This document shows positions 1 through 6,375 of a stretch of 10,005 nucleotides of DNA, piece by piece. Location: contig CAZVAR010000135.1 in assembly GCA_964625225.1 (NCBI GenBank), positions 1 to 10,005 of the forward strand, written 5' to 3'. Position numbers and translations under genes: made by a program. The notes under the pieces were generated by a model, which was not told the origin of the DNA, made no database searches, and saw nothing but the letters and a program-made list of their open reading frames with translations. The stretch comes from CAZVAR01 sp964625225. GTDB taxonomy: Bacteria > Pseudomonadota > Alphaproteobacteria > JAJUGE01. The stretch's first letter is position 1; each line of letters opens with the position of its first letter.

Positions 1-1042
1 AGGTGCCGCGCATCTGACGCACGCTCTCCTGCAGGGCGTACATGCCGTACATGCCGGAATGCATGTAGGAGAGGCCGCCGCCGTTCGTGTTGAGCGGCAG
101 CTTGCCGCCGGGCGCGGTGTTGCGCTCCCAGATGAAGTCGGGGCCCTCGCCGCGGCCGACGAAGCCGAGATCCTCCAGGCCGTAGATCGGCAGATGCGCG
201 AAGGCGTCGTAGATCATCAGATGATCCACGTCGCTGTGCGTGATCCCCGCCTCCTCGAAGGCGGTCTTGCCGGCCACGCGGAAGGCGCGGCTGGAGGTGA
301 AGTCCTCCATCTGGCTGATCATCGTGGTCTCGACGCTCTCGCCGGTGCCGAGGATGTAGACCGGCTTGGTCGGGAAGTCCTTGGCCCGGTCGGCGGAGGT
401 CAGGATGAGCGCGCCGCCGCCGTCGGTGACGAGGCAGCACATCAGCAGCCGGAAGGGATAGGCGATCATCCGGCTGTTCAGCACATCGTCCACGGTGATC
501 GGATCCCGCATGGTGGCGCGCGGGTGCTTGGCCGCCCATTCGCGCTGCACCACCGCCACGTTCGCGATCTTCTCGATCGGAACGTTGTAGGTCTTCATGT
601 AGCGAAGCAGCGGGATGGTGAACATGGTGGTCGGCCCGAAGGTGCCGTAGGGGAGCTGGAACTGCCCCTCCAGCATGCCCGGGCCGATGCCGACGATCGG
701 CTTGCCGATCATCGAGCGGCCGCTCTCGCCATGCGTGATGAGGACGGTCTTGCACAGGCCCTCATTGATCGCCGCCGCGGCGTGCCGGACGTGCAGCATG
801 AAGGAGCAGCCGCCCACGGTGGTGCCGTCCACCCATTTCGGCACGATGCCGAGATATGACGCGAGCTCGGTCGGGATCTCGCGGGCGGTGGCGATGCCGT
901 CGATATCGGACGGCTTCAGGCCGCAATCGGCCATGGCGTTGAGGGCGGCGTCGGCGTGCAGCTGGATCTGCGACATGCCGGGCACCTTGCCCATTTCGGT
1001 CGTCTCGGCGGCTCCGACGACGGCGACGCTCTTCGGTTTCAT
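1..1042 (-). CDS. Thiolase-superfamily protein (SCP2-thiolase / lipid-transfer type), C-terminus cut by window edge
   Basis: Read from the minus strand, 347 codons are visible from the ATG at 1040-1042 before the window ends; the family is usually about 385 residues, so roughly the last 40 are missing. Thiolase-fold signs: an N-terminal VAVVGAAETTEMGK strand-loop, a core motif VGGCSFMLHVRHA around residues 76-88 with Cys79 as candidate nucleophile, an IYDAFAHLPIYGLEDLGFVG segment near residue 280, and a glycine-rich stretch ending in NGGGLSYMHSG near residue 330 that holds the conserved His, but as MHSG instead of the usual GHPxG. The family performs CoA-dependent C-C bond cleavage or formation in fatty-acid or steroid-like catabolism; the substrate cannot be told. 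The start follows the upstream DUF35 stop by 7 bases, with AAGGGA as ribosome binding site, so the two are cotranscribed. Whether it is a true thiolase or an aldolase-like relative is open. Confidence 0.88.
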   Translation of the reverse strand, partial: MKPKSVAVVGAAETTEMGKVPGMSQIQLHADAALNAMADCGLKPSDIDGIATAREIPTELASYLGIVPKWVDGTTVGGCSFMLHVRHAAAAINEGLCKTVLITHGESGRSMIGKPIVGIGPGMLEGQFQLPYGTFGPTTMFTIPLLRYMKTYNVPIEKIANVAVVQREWAAKHPRATMRDPITVDDVLNSRMIAYPFRLLMCCLVTDGGGALILTSADRAKDFPTKPVYILGTGESVETTMISQMEDFTSSRAFRVAGKTAFEEAGITHSDVDHLMIYDAFAHLPIYGLEDLGFVGRGEGPDFIWERNTAPGGKLPLNTNGGGLSYMHSGMYGMYALQESVRQMRGT

Positions 1043-1049
1043 GGTCTCG

Positions 1050-1466
1050 TTATCCCTTCGCCGGGCGGAACTTGGGCAGGTGGATGTCGTCGTTCACCTT
1101 TTCGAACACGACCTCCAGCGGCATGTCGAGCTGCAGCGCTTCGGGCGTCTGCGGCGACTCGACGATGTTGGTCATCATGCGCGGGCCCTCGGCCAGCTCG
1201 ACGACGGCGATGGCGTAGGGCGCCTCCGCCTCGAAGCCGGGCGCCGGACGATGGTTGATGACGTAGGAATAGAGCGTCGCCCGGCCGCTCGCCTTGAACG
1301 TCTCGACATTGCGCGAGCCGGTGAAGGGACTGAACGGACGCGGCGGAAAATAGGCTTTGCCGGTATCCTTGCAGCGCTGGAGGATCAGCTCGCCACGCTT
1401 GCAGCCGTCCCAGAAATGCTGGGTCTCGGGCGTGGGCTTGGGGAGAGGCTTCTTGGCGTCGGCCAC
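1050..1466 (-). CDS. DUF35 OB-fold protein (thiolase partner) with degenerate zinc ribbon
   Basis: This 138-residue protein is read from a GTG start at 1464-1466, preceded on the minus strand by the purine-rich AGGCAGG. The open frame extends upstream to 1655, but the extra 63 codons look non-coding and DUF35 proteins usually begin just before the FWDGCKRGEL-type helix seen here at residues 18-27. The order is N-terminal helix, rubredoxin-like zinc-ribbon region (30-52), and OB-fold (55-130) with GRATLYSYVI and YAIAVVELAEGPRMM. In the family the ribbon usually carries two Cys-x2-Cys pairs; here only Cys32 stands in a ligand position, the others reading CKDTG and FSPFTG, so zinc binding is doubtful. 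The gene lies directly upstream of the thiolase gene, the standard DUF35 arrangement, where the protein binds the thiolase and is thought to help substrate or CoA handling. Family is confident; the exact reaction is not. Confidence 0.85.
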   Translation of the reverse strand: MADAKKPLPKPTPETQHFWDGCKRGELILQRCKDTGKAYFPPRPFSPFTGSRNVETFKASGRATLYSYVINHRPAPGFEAEAPYAIAVVELAEGPRMMTNIVESPQTPEALQLDMPLEVVFEKVNDDIHLPKFRPAKG

Positions 1467-1642
1467 GATTGCACCTGCCTTTCTGTTTCTGGGGCCGGGC
1501 CAGCCGGACGGAATGGAGGCCCGGCGGGACGATCCCGTCGCGGGCGATTGTGGCGAGGTGCGGGGGCCGGCGCAACAGCGGCCGCGCGGATGCGTTTCGG
1601 CTCCGGGCATCCATGTGAGCCGCGACGTCACGGAGATCCGCG
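1467..1642. other. Divergent intergenic region with no recognised promoter
   Basis: These 176 bases separate the minus-strand DUF35 gene from the plus-strand small lipoprotein, so promoters in both directions are expected. Apart from the ribosome binding sites (AGGCAGG for DUF35, GGAG for the lipoprotein) I see only GC-rich sequence and no convincing -35/-10 pair. Confidence 0.4.
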
Positions 1643-1810
1643 ATGAGAGCAGCACCTACGGCAGTCCGGGCGCTATGCCGCCTTCTCGTGATCCCTGCCC
1701 TGATCCTGCCCATCGCCGCAGGTTGTGCCGGAGACGGCATCTCGAACCCCGGCCAATACGCGGCCCATCGGCAGCTCTATGGCGACCTGGACCGGTGCTG
1801 TCCGGGATGA
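1643..1810 (+). CDS. Small predicted lipoprotein, 55 aa
   Basis: A short frame runs from ATG 1643 to TGA 1808-1810, with GGAG 7 bases before the ATG, a good ribosome binding site. The protein has a textbook signal peptide: basic start (MRAAPTAVRALCR), hydrophobic core LLVIPALILPIA, then AAGC, a lipobox-like site with Cys28. Ala at position -3 is weaker than the usual Leu, Val or Ile. The mature part would be only about 28 residues, CAGDGISNPGQYAAHRQLYG followed by a short tail ending in RCCPG, with two adjacent cysteines. I do not recognise a family. It sits alone on the plus strand between the divergent DUF35 gene and the convergent pdxH, 17 bases from the pdxH stop. It could be a small envelope lipoprotein or a chance frame; the ribosome binding site and the ordered signal peptide argue for a real gene. 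Confidence 0.55.
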   Translation: MRAAPTAVRALCRLLVIPALILPIAAGCAGDGISNPGQYAAHRQLYGDLDRCCPG

Positions 1811-1827
1811 CCCTGCGTTCTCGTGCT

Positions 1828-2418
1828 TCAGGGATACAGCCGCTGCGTCGCCCACCCTTCGCCGTTGCGGGTGTAGACGATGCGGTCGTGCAGGCGGAAC
1901 TCGCCTTCGCGCCAGAACTCGATGCGCGCCGGCAAGACGCGGATGCCGGACCAATGCGGCGGGCGCGGCACCGGGCCGTCGCGGTACTTCGCCTCCAGCT
2001 CGGCAACGCGCCGCTCCAGGACGGCGCGGCTCTCCAGCGGCTGGGACTGCAGCGAGGCCCAGGCGCCGATTTGGCTGCCGCGCGGCCGAGTCGCGAAATA
2101 GGCATCTGCCTCGGCGTCGGTGACGCGCTCGACCGGCCCCTCGACCCGCACCTGCCGCCCGAGCGATTTCCAGTGGAAGCAAAGCGCCACCTTCGGATTG
2201 GCGCCGATCTGCCGGCCCTTGCGGCTCTCGAGATTGGTGTAGAAGACGAAGCCGCGCGCATCGACGCCCTTCAGCAGCAGGATTAGCGCCGAGGGCATTC
2301 CGTCCGGCCCGACGGTCGCGACGGTCATGGCGTTCGGGTCGCGCGGCTCCGCCTGCTCCGCGTCCGCGAACCAGCGCGCGAACAGCGCAAGGGGATCGTC
2401 CATGACCATATCGTCCAT
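1828..2418 (-). CDS. pdxH: Pyridoxine/pyridoxamine 5'-phosphate oxidase
   Basis: PdxH oxidises pyridoxine or pyridoxamine 5'-phosphate to pyridoxal 5'-phosphate in the cytoplasm, using FMN and oxygen: the last step of DXP-dependent PLP synthesis and of salvage. The 196-residue product is near the usual length (E. coli 218). The FMN-binding split barrel covers about residues 28-100 (MTVATVGPDGMPSALILLLK, FVFYTNLESRKGRQI, ALCFHWKSLGRQVRVEG). The C-terminal dimerisation signature covers 156-196 and holds IEFWREGEFRLHDR, where Arg175 and His177 match the PLP-contacting RLHDR of the family. It ends in RLYP, close to the common RLAP. I chose the ATG at 2416-2418 because GGGAG lies about 8 bases upstream and the upstream extension of the frame looks non-coding; in-frame ATGs at 2409 and 2403 are alternatives. 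It is divergent from cbpA across 118 bases. Confidence 0.95.
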   Translation of the reverse strand: MDDMVMDDPLALFARWFADAEQAEPRDPNAMTVATVGPDGMPSALILLLKGVDARGFVFYTNLESRKGRQIGANPKVALCFHWKSLGRQVRVEGPVERVTDAEADAYFATRPRGSQIGAWASLQSQPLESRAVLERRVAELEAKYRDGPVPRPPHWSGIRVLPARIEFWREGEFRLHDRIVYTRNGEGWATQRLYP

Positions 2419-2477
2419 ATTCTGCTCCCTACCCCGCCCGCGGACACTCGGATTGACGGGAGATCCCATCGCTACCA

Positions 2478-2508
2478 CTTGAGAGGCTTGGCCGAAAAGA
2501 CCACACTT
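2478..2508 (+). promoter_or_regulatory. Possible heat-shock (sigma-32 type) promoter for cbpA
   Basis: Between pdxH and cbpA the plus strand has CTTGAG at 2478-2483, a 17-base spacer, and CCACACTT at 2501-2508, about 28 bases before the cbpA ATG. CTTGA as -35 is typical of alphaproteobacterial RpoH promoters; the -10 fits their CCAT-like element only loosely. Heat-shock control of a DnaJ-type gene is plausible. This is a by-eye match with no start-site evidence. Confidence 0.25.
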
Positions 2509-2536
2509 TCGCCGTTTTCCCGCATCCGAGACTCCG

Positions 2537-3457
2537 ATGCCACAGAAAGATCCGTATGCGGTGCTCGGGGTTTCCCGGACCGCCAGCCAGGACGAGATCA
2601 AGAAGGCCTATCGCCGCCTCGCCAAGAAGCTGCATCCGGACCTGAATCCGGGCGACAAGAAGGTCGAGCAGCAGTTCAAGGACGTGGCCGCGGCCTACGA
2701 CCTGCTGTCCGACCCGGAGAAGAGGGCCAAGTTCGACCGCGGTGAGATCGATGCCAGCGGCGCCGAACGGCCGGATCACAGCTTCTGGCGCGCCTATGCC
2801 GAAACCGGCGGCGGAGCCAAATATTCCGGACGCCAGGCGGGCGGCGGCTTCGACCCCTCGGACCTGTTCAGCGAACTGTTCGGCGATTTGGGCGGCCGTG
2901 CCGGGCGGTGGCGGCGGCGCGGCGCCGACGTCAACTACCGCATGACGGTCGACTTCATCGACGCGGTCAGAGGCAGCTCGCAGCGGATCACACTGCCGGG
3001 CGGGAAGAGCCTCGACGTCCGCATTCCGGCCGGTACGACGACCGGCCGGACTCTGCGGCTGGCGGGCCAGGGCATGCCCGGTACCAATGGCGGCCCGCCC
3101 GGCGACGCCTTCATCGAGATTGAAGTGGCACCGCATCCGTTCTTCGAGCGGAGGGGCAACGACATCCATATCGAGCTGCCGATCACCCTGCCGGAAGCGG
3201 TCCTGGGCGCGAAGGTGACGGTGCCCACCATCGACGGCAAGGTTCAGCTCACCATCCCGAAGAACTCGAACAGTGGAGACACGCTGCGGCTCAGGGGCCG
3301 CGGAGTGCCCGACCCGGCCGGCGGGCGGCGCGGCGACCAATATGTGAGGCTGCGGGTGATGCTGCCCGAGCAGCCCGACCGCGAACTCACCGAGTTCGTC
3401 GAGCGTTGGAGCAGGAACCGCGACTACGACGTCCGAACAAAGGCGGGAATGGCCTGA
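2537..3457 (+). CDS. cbpA: CbpA-type DnaJ co-chaperone (class without zinc finger)
   Basis: This is a J-domain co-chaperone that stimulates the ATPase of DnaK and delivers unfolded clients; E. coli CbpA also binds curved DNA and associates with the nucleoid. The 306-residue protein has a J domain at about 5-68 with the essential HPD at 33-35 (KKLHPDLNPGDKK) and the helix IV pattern AYDLLSDPEKRAKFDRGE. A short Gly/Phe-containing linker follows (GGGAKYSGRQAGGGFDPSDL, 91-110). Two C-terminal beta-sandwich domains begin with VNYRMTVDFIDAVRGS (132) and, after PHPFFERRGNDIHIELPITL (199), continue with WSRNRDY near the end. There is no CxxCxGxG zinc finger, so it is CbpA/DjlA-like rather than DnaJ proper. 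The length matches CbpA (about 306). The start is the ATG seven codons before the conserved YAVLGV; its ribosome binding site is weak. cbpM follows after 4 bases, which supports the assignment. Confidence 0.93.
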   Translation: MPQKDPYAVLGVSRTASQDEIKKAYRRLAKKLHPDLNPGDKKVEQQFKDVAAAYDLLSDPEKRAKFDRGEIDASGAERPDHSFWRAYAETGGGAKYSGRQAGGGFDPSDLFSELFGDLGGRAGRWRRRGADVNYRMTVDFIDAVRGSSQRITLPGGKSLDVRIPAGTTTGRTLRLAGQGMPGTNGGPPGDAFIEIEVAPHPFFERRGNDIHIELPITLPEAVLGAKVTVPTIDGKVQLTIPKNSNSGDTLRLRGRGVPDPAGGRRGDQYVRLRVMLPEQPDRELTEFVERWSRNRDYDVRTKAGMA

Positions 3458-3461
3458 ACCG

Positions 3462-3806
3462 ATGTTCGAGTTCGAGCAGGTATGCCGGATCACCGGGGCG
3501 CGGCGCGGCGATCTGGTGACTTGGATCGAGGAGCGCTGGGTACTGCCGACGCGCGAGGGCGGTCGATGGCGCTTCAGCGAGACCGATCTCGCCCGGGTGC
3601 GTCTGATCGTCGAGCTGCGGCGAGACCTGCGGATCGACCGCGAGACCCTGCCCGTCCTGCTGTCGCTGCTCGACCGCGTCTATGCGCTGCGGCGTGCGCT
3701 CCGCGAGGTGGGGGCCGCGCTGCAGGATCTGCCCGAGCCGGCGCGAAGCGCCGTCGAGGATCGGCTGGCCGCGCTCGCCGGAAACGGCCGGCCGCCGGCG
3801 GAATGA
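3462..3806 (+). CDS. cbpM: CbpM-type chaperone modulator (MerR-like)
   Basis: The 114-residue protein begins with a MerR-like winged-helix fold: EQVCRITGARRGDLVTWIEE at about 5-24, then a wing region with LPTREGGRWRFSETDLARVR at 28-47. A leucine-rich helix follows (LLSLLDRVYALRRALREVGA, about 66-85). In E. coli, CbpM binds the J domain of CbpA and blocks its co-chaperone and DNA-binding activities, and cbpM lies directly after cbpA, as here. The ATG comes 4 bases after the cbpA stop and has only a distant AGGCGGG upstream, so translation is probably coupled to cbpA. DNA binding is not implied by the fold. An ordinary MerR-family regulator is the alternative, but it would usually have a longer effector domain. 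Confidence 0.87.
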   Translation: MFEFEQVCRITGARRGDLVTWIEERWVLPTREGGRWRFSETDLARVRLIVELRRDLRIDRETLPVLLSLLDRVYALRRALREVGAALQDLPEPARSAVEDRLAALAGNGRPPAE

Positions 3807-3810
3807 CGAG

Positions 3811-3825
3811 ACGCCCCTCAGGCGT
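3811..3825. terminator. Possible short bidirectional terminator hairpin
   Basis: ACGCC-CCTCA-GGCGT, a perfect 5-bp inverted repeat with a 5-base loop, lies between the converging cbpM and YkvA genes; the YkvA stop codon is in the loop. There is no T tract on either strand, so this is weak evidence for termination. Confidence 0.22.
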
Positions 3826-4138
3826 TCGCGAGGCGCGCGAGCCAGGCCCTGGCGGCGGCGCGATGATGCTCCTTCATGTGGGTGGAGATGGTGGTGAGCG
3901 CGGCGGCGATCACCGCGGCATCGTCGGTGAAGCCGAGCAACGGCAGGACGTCGGGGATCGCGTCGAACGGCAGGATGAAATAGGCCAGGGCGGCCAGCAG
4001 GATCGTCTTGGCCCGGGCCGGCGTCTCCGGGTCGGTCGCGCAGTAGAAGGCCGCGACGGCGTCTTCGGCGAAGGGCAGCCCGGCGGCCAGGCGCCGGATC
4101 TTCGGCCAGAATTCACGTCGGATCCGCTGCTCGTCCAT
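3818..4138 (-). CDS. YkvA family (DUF1232) small membrane protein
   Basis: The 106-residue product carries the DUF1232 signature at about residues 46-82: a hydrophobic segment TILLAALAYFILPFDAIPDV followed by LPLLGFTDDAAVIAAAL, with the invariant PFDAIPDxLPxxGxxDD pattern. The family is widespread and has no firmly established biochemical role; members are predicted to be small inner-membrane proteins. The flanking parts are polar and amphipathic (KIRRLAAGLPFAEDAVAAFY; STHMKEHHRAAARAWLARL). The ATG at 4136-4138 has AGGAG 8 bases upstream, a strong ribosome binding site, which rules out the longer upstream frame. It lies 43 bases after the histidine kinase stop on the same strand, so it is probably the last gene of the degP-regulator-kinase operon. 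A link to envelope stress is inferred from that position only. Confidence 0.9.
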   Translation of the reverse strand: MDEQRIRREFWPKIRRLAAGLPFAEDAVAAFYCATDPETPARAKTILLAALAYFILPFDAIPDVLPLLGFTDDAAVIAAALTTISTHMKEHHRAAARAWLARLANA

Positions 4139-4181
4139 GGTGCGGCTCCTGTAGGGGTATAGGCAGAAAGGTGGGCATGCG

Positions 4182-5618
4182 TCAGGCCGGCGCCAAGCGG
4201 GTCGGTTCGAATCGCAGCCGCACCCGCAGCCCGGGGGCGTTGTCCTCGAGCGACAGCGACGCATGATGATAGAGGGCCACCGCCCGGACGAGGCTCAAGC
4301 CGAGCCCGCTGCCGGGGGTGTGGCGGCTCGCTTCCAGCCGCACGAAACGATCCAGTACCCGCCCCCGGTCGGCCTCGGGAATGCCGGGGCCGGTATCGGC
4401 GACCACCAGCTCGACCGCGCCGGCCACGCGGCCGGCCGACACGGCGACGCGGCCGCCCGGCGGCGTATATTTGATCGCATTGTCGATCAGATTGGTCAGC
4501 GCCTGCGAGAGCAGATGGCGGTTGCCGCGGACTGTCAGGCCCTCCTCCGCGGCGACGGCGAGATCGATGCGCGCGTCCTCGGCAACCGGGGCGTAGAGTT
4601 CCGCCGCGTCTCGGGTGAGGGCGCCGAGGTCGAGCTCGGCCGGGGCCTCGCGCTGCGCCCCGGCCTCGGCCCTGGCGATTGAGAGCAGCGCATTGAAGGT
4701 TCCGAGCAGCCGCTCCGCCTCCTCGATCGTCTCCTCGATCACGGCGCGATAGCCTTCCGCGGAGCCCGGCTGCAGCAGGCTCAGCTCCAGGCGGCTGCGC
4801 AGGCGGGTCAGCGGACTGCGAAGATCGTGCGCGATATTGTCCGTGACCTCCCGCATTCCGGTCATCAGGCCCTCGATCTGATCCAGCATGGCATTGAGGC
4901 TCTCTGCCAGACGGTCCAGTTCGTCGGCACTGCCGCGGACCGGAAGGCGGCGCGAAAGATCGCCGGCCATGATGTCGCGGCTGATCCGGTTGATCGCCTC
5001 GATCCGGCGCAGCATGTTGCGGCTGATCAGCACGCCGCCGATCAGGCCGAGCCCGATGGTCAGCGCCAGGGCCCAGGCGATAGCGGTGCGCAACAGGCCG
5101 TCCAGCTCACGCCGCTCCGAGACGTCGCGGCCGACCAGGAGGTGGAAGCCCCCGTGCAGACGGAAGTGGCGCGCTCGCGCCGCGCGGACCTCGCTCGTCT
5201 CACCCATCGGCCGGTTGTAGGTGAAGTCGATCCAGCCGTTCGCATCCGTTTCCGCCGCCGGCCAGCCGTCCAGATTGCCGACGATCGGCGCCTGCTCCGG
5301 GTCGGCCAGCAGATAGAGGCTTTGCCGCTGGTTGCGGCTACGCTCCAGCACCACCGCGGTCAGCCTGACGAGGCCGTCGCGGCGGTACTGCTCGGCGAGG
5401 CCGGTGATCTCGGCGCGGATGGTCTCGTCGGTCTGGCGTGCCATGAACCCGGCCGTCGCCCAATAGACGAAGCCGAGAAGCGCCAGCACGGAAAGGCCGA
5501 ACAGCGCCAGATAGAGGATCGCAATCCGGAAGGTGGTAGTGCGCAGCAGGGTCGACGTGCGCGGCCGCTGCCCGGATGGCGAGGACTTACGTCGGCGCAC
5601 GGAGCATGTAGCCCGCAC
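4182..5618 (-). CDS. Membrane sensor histidine kinase (HAMP, HisKA, HATPase_c)
   Basis: This is an inner-membrane two-component kinase, 478 residues from the first GTG. Transmembrane segment 1 lies near 30-57 (FRIAILYLALFGLSVLALLG), a periplasmic sensor region of about 120 residues follows, and segment 2 lies near 178-199 (AIAWALALTIGLGLIGGVLI). HAMP covers about 198-252. The H box is DNIAHDLRSPLTRLRSRLE with His264 as phosphorylated residue; the N box is LTNLIDNAIKYTPPGG with Asn380; the G1 box is DTGPGIP (408-414), the F box DRFVRL, and the G2 box GSGLGL (436-441). All catalytic motifs are intact. The gene overlaps the response-regulator end, as is common for cognate pairs. The start is uncertain: GTG at 5616-5618 (32-base overlap) and GTG at 5598-5600 (14-base overlap) both lack a clear ribosome binding site. 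The stimulus is unknown; proximity to degP suggests envelope stress. Confidence 0.93.
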   Translation of the reverse strand: MRATCSVRRRKSSPSGQRPRTSTLLRTTTFRIAILYLALFGLSVLALLGFVYWATAGFMARQTDETIRAEITGLAEQYRRDGLVRLTAVVLERSRNQRQSLYLLADPEQAPIVGNLDGWPAAETDANGWIDFTYNRPMGETSEVRAARARHFRLHGGFHLLVGRDVSERRELDGLLRTAIAWALALTIGLGLIGGVLISRNMLRRIEAINRISRDIMAGDLSRRLPVRGSADELDRLAESLNAMLDQIEGLMTGMREVTDNIAHDLRSPLTRLRSRLELSLLQPGSAEGYRAVIEETIEEAERLLGTFNALLSIARAEAGAQREAPAELDLGALTRDAAELYAPVAEDARIDLAVAAEEGLTVRGNRHLLSQALTNLIDNAIKYTPPGGRVAVSAGRVAGAVELVVADTGPGIPEADRGRVLDRFVRLEASRHTPGSGLGLSLVRAVALYHHASLSLEDNAPGLRVRLRFEPTRLAPA

Positions 5619-6264
5619 CGCGCAGCGTATGCAGCAACGGCTCGCCGAAACCTCGGTCGATCTTCGCGCGCAGACGGCTGATATGGACGTCGATCACGTT
5701 GGTCTGGGGATCGAAGTGATATTCCCAGACATTCTCCAGCAGCATCGTCCGGGTGACCACATGCCCGGCGTGGCGCATCAGAAATTCGAGCAGGCGGAAC
5801 TCGCGGGGCTGCAGGTCGATCCGCTGTCCGGCCCGGAAGCAACTCCGCGACAGCAGGTCCAGCTCGAGGTCCCCGACCTTCAGCCGTGTCTGCACCTGGG
5901 CGGGATCGCGACGCCGCACCAGTGCCTCGATGCGGGCCAGCAGTTCGGCAAAGGCGTAGGGCTTGACGAGATAGTCGTCGCCTCCGGCCTTAAGCCCACG
6001 GACGCGATCGTCCACCTCGCCAAGGGCCGAGAGGAACAGGATCGGGGTCTGATCGCCCGCCGCGCGCAGCCGGGCGACCAGCGCCAGACCGTCGAGCTTC
6101 GGCAGCATGCGGTCGACGACCAGCACGTCATAGCCGCCCGCTTCGGCGCGAGCGAACCCTTCCTCCCCGTCCCCGGCACAATCGACCACATAGCCCGTCT
6201 CGCGCAGGCCCTTGGCCATGTATTGCGCCGCCTCGTGGTCGTCCTCGATGATCAGAATCCGCAT
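5587..6264 (-). CDS. OmpR-family response regulator
   Basis: This 225-residue protein is the likely partner of the overlapping histidine kinase. The receiver domain is about 1-115: acidic pocket Glu7-Asp8-Asp9 (MRILIIEDDHEAA), phospho-acceptor Asp51 in VLVVDRMLPKLDG, Ser79 in ILFLSALGE, and Lys101 in DDYLVKPYAF. The winged-helix DNA-binding domain is about 127-222: LKVGDLELDLLSRSC, LQPREFRLLEFLMRHAGHVV, DPQTNVIDVHISRLRAKID, and a closing LLHTLRGAGYMLRAP. All receiver residues are present, so phosphorylation control is expected. I chose ATG 6262-6264 because MRILIIEDD is the canonical OmpR-family N-terminus; in-frame ATGs at 6285 and 6306 add 7 or 14 residues and lie within an inverted repeat. 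No start has a strong ribosome binding site. It follows degP by 111 bases, and degP is a reasonable target. Confidence 0.94.
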   Translation of the reverse strand: MRILIIEDDHEAAQYMAKGLRETGYVVDCAGDGEEGFARAEAGGYDVLVVDRMLPKLDGLALVARLRAAGDQTPILFLSALGEVDDRVRGLKAGGDDYLVKPYAFAELLARIEALVRRRDPAQVQTRLKVGDLELDLLSRSCFRAGQRIDLQPREFRLLEFLMRHAGHVVTRTMLLENVWEYHFDPQTNVIDVHISRLRAKIDRGFGEPLLHTLRGAGYMLRAPT

Positions 6265-6280
6265 CGCCGGCCAGAGAATG

Positions 6281-6309
6281 CGCATGCCCGCTGCGGGCGT
6301 GGGCATGCG
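6281..6309. repeat. Perfect 9-bp inverted repeat just before the response-regulator start
   Basis: CGCATGCCC at 6281-6289 and GGGCATGCG at 6301-6309 are exact reverse complements separated by 11 bases, and are centred 20 bp apart. The nearer arm ends 17 bases before the regulator ATG. Two upstream in-frame ATGs lie inside the arms. It could form an RNA hairpin in the degP-regulator transcript or be a protein-binding dyad. Confidence 0.6.
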
Positions 6310-6313
6310 GTGA

Positions 6314-6360
6314 CGGTCGGAGCGGCCGGCGCGCCGCCCGGGGCACGACGGCGCCGACCG
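6314..6360. repeat. Second inverted repeat in the degP-regulator gap
   Basis: CGGTCGG at 6314-6320 and CCGACCG at 6354-6360 are exact reverse complements, enclosing a GC-rich stretch that can itself fold (GCGGCCGGCGCGCC). The arm nearer degP ends 15 bases after the degP stop. Without a T run it is a weak terminator candidate, but it could reduce read-through from degP into the regulator or protect the degP 3' end. Confidence 0.4.
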
Positions 6361-6375
6361 CGCATGTCTACCCGC

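Noticed and set aside
59..859. Long plus-strand frame of 266 codons opposite the thiolase gene
   Set aside because: It is the antisense of a clear thiolase reading, with Arg/Ala/His/Gly-rich composition typical of GC-rich shadow frames and no recognisable domain.
1656..2286. Frames on either strand overlapping pdxH and the small lipoprotein
   Set aside because: Arg/Ala/Pro-rich with no domain; the PdxH frame carries the FMN and RLHDR signatures.
2447..2530. CTCGGAT (2447-2453) and ATCCGAG (2524-2530), a 7-bp inverted repeat around the pdxH-cbpA promoter region
   Set aside because: The arms are 70 bases apart and short, so chance pairing is likely and no known regulator fits.
2429..3493. 354-codon minus-strand frame opposite cbpA
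   Set aside because: cbpA on the plus strand has an intact HPD motif and full-length domains; the opposite frame matches no domain.
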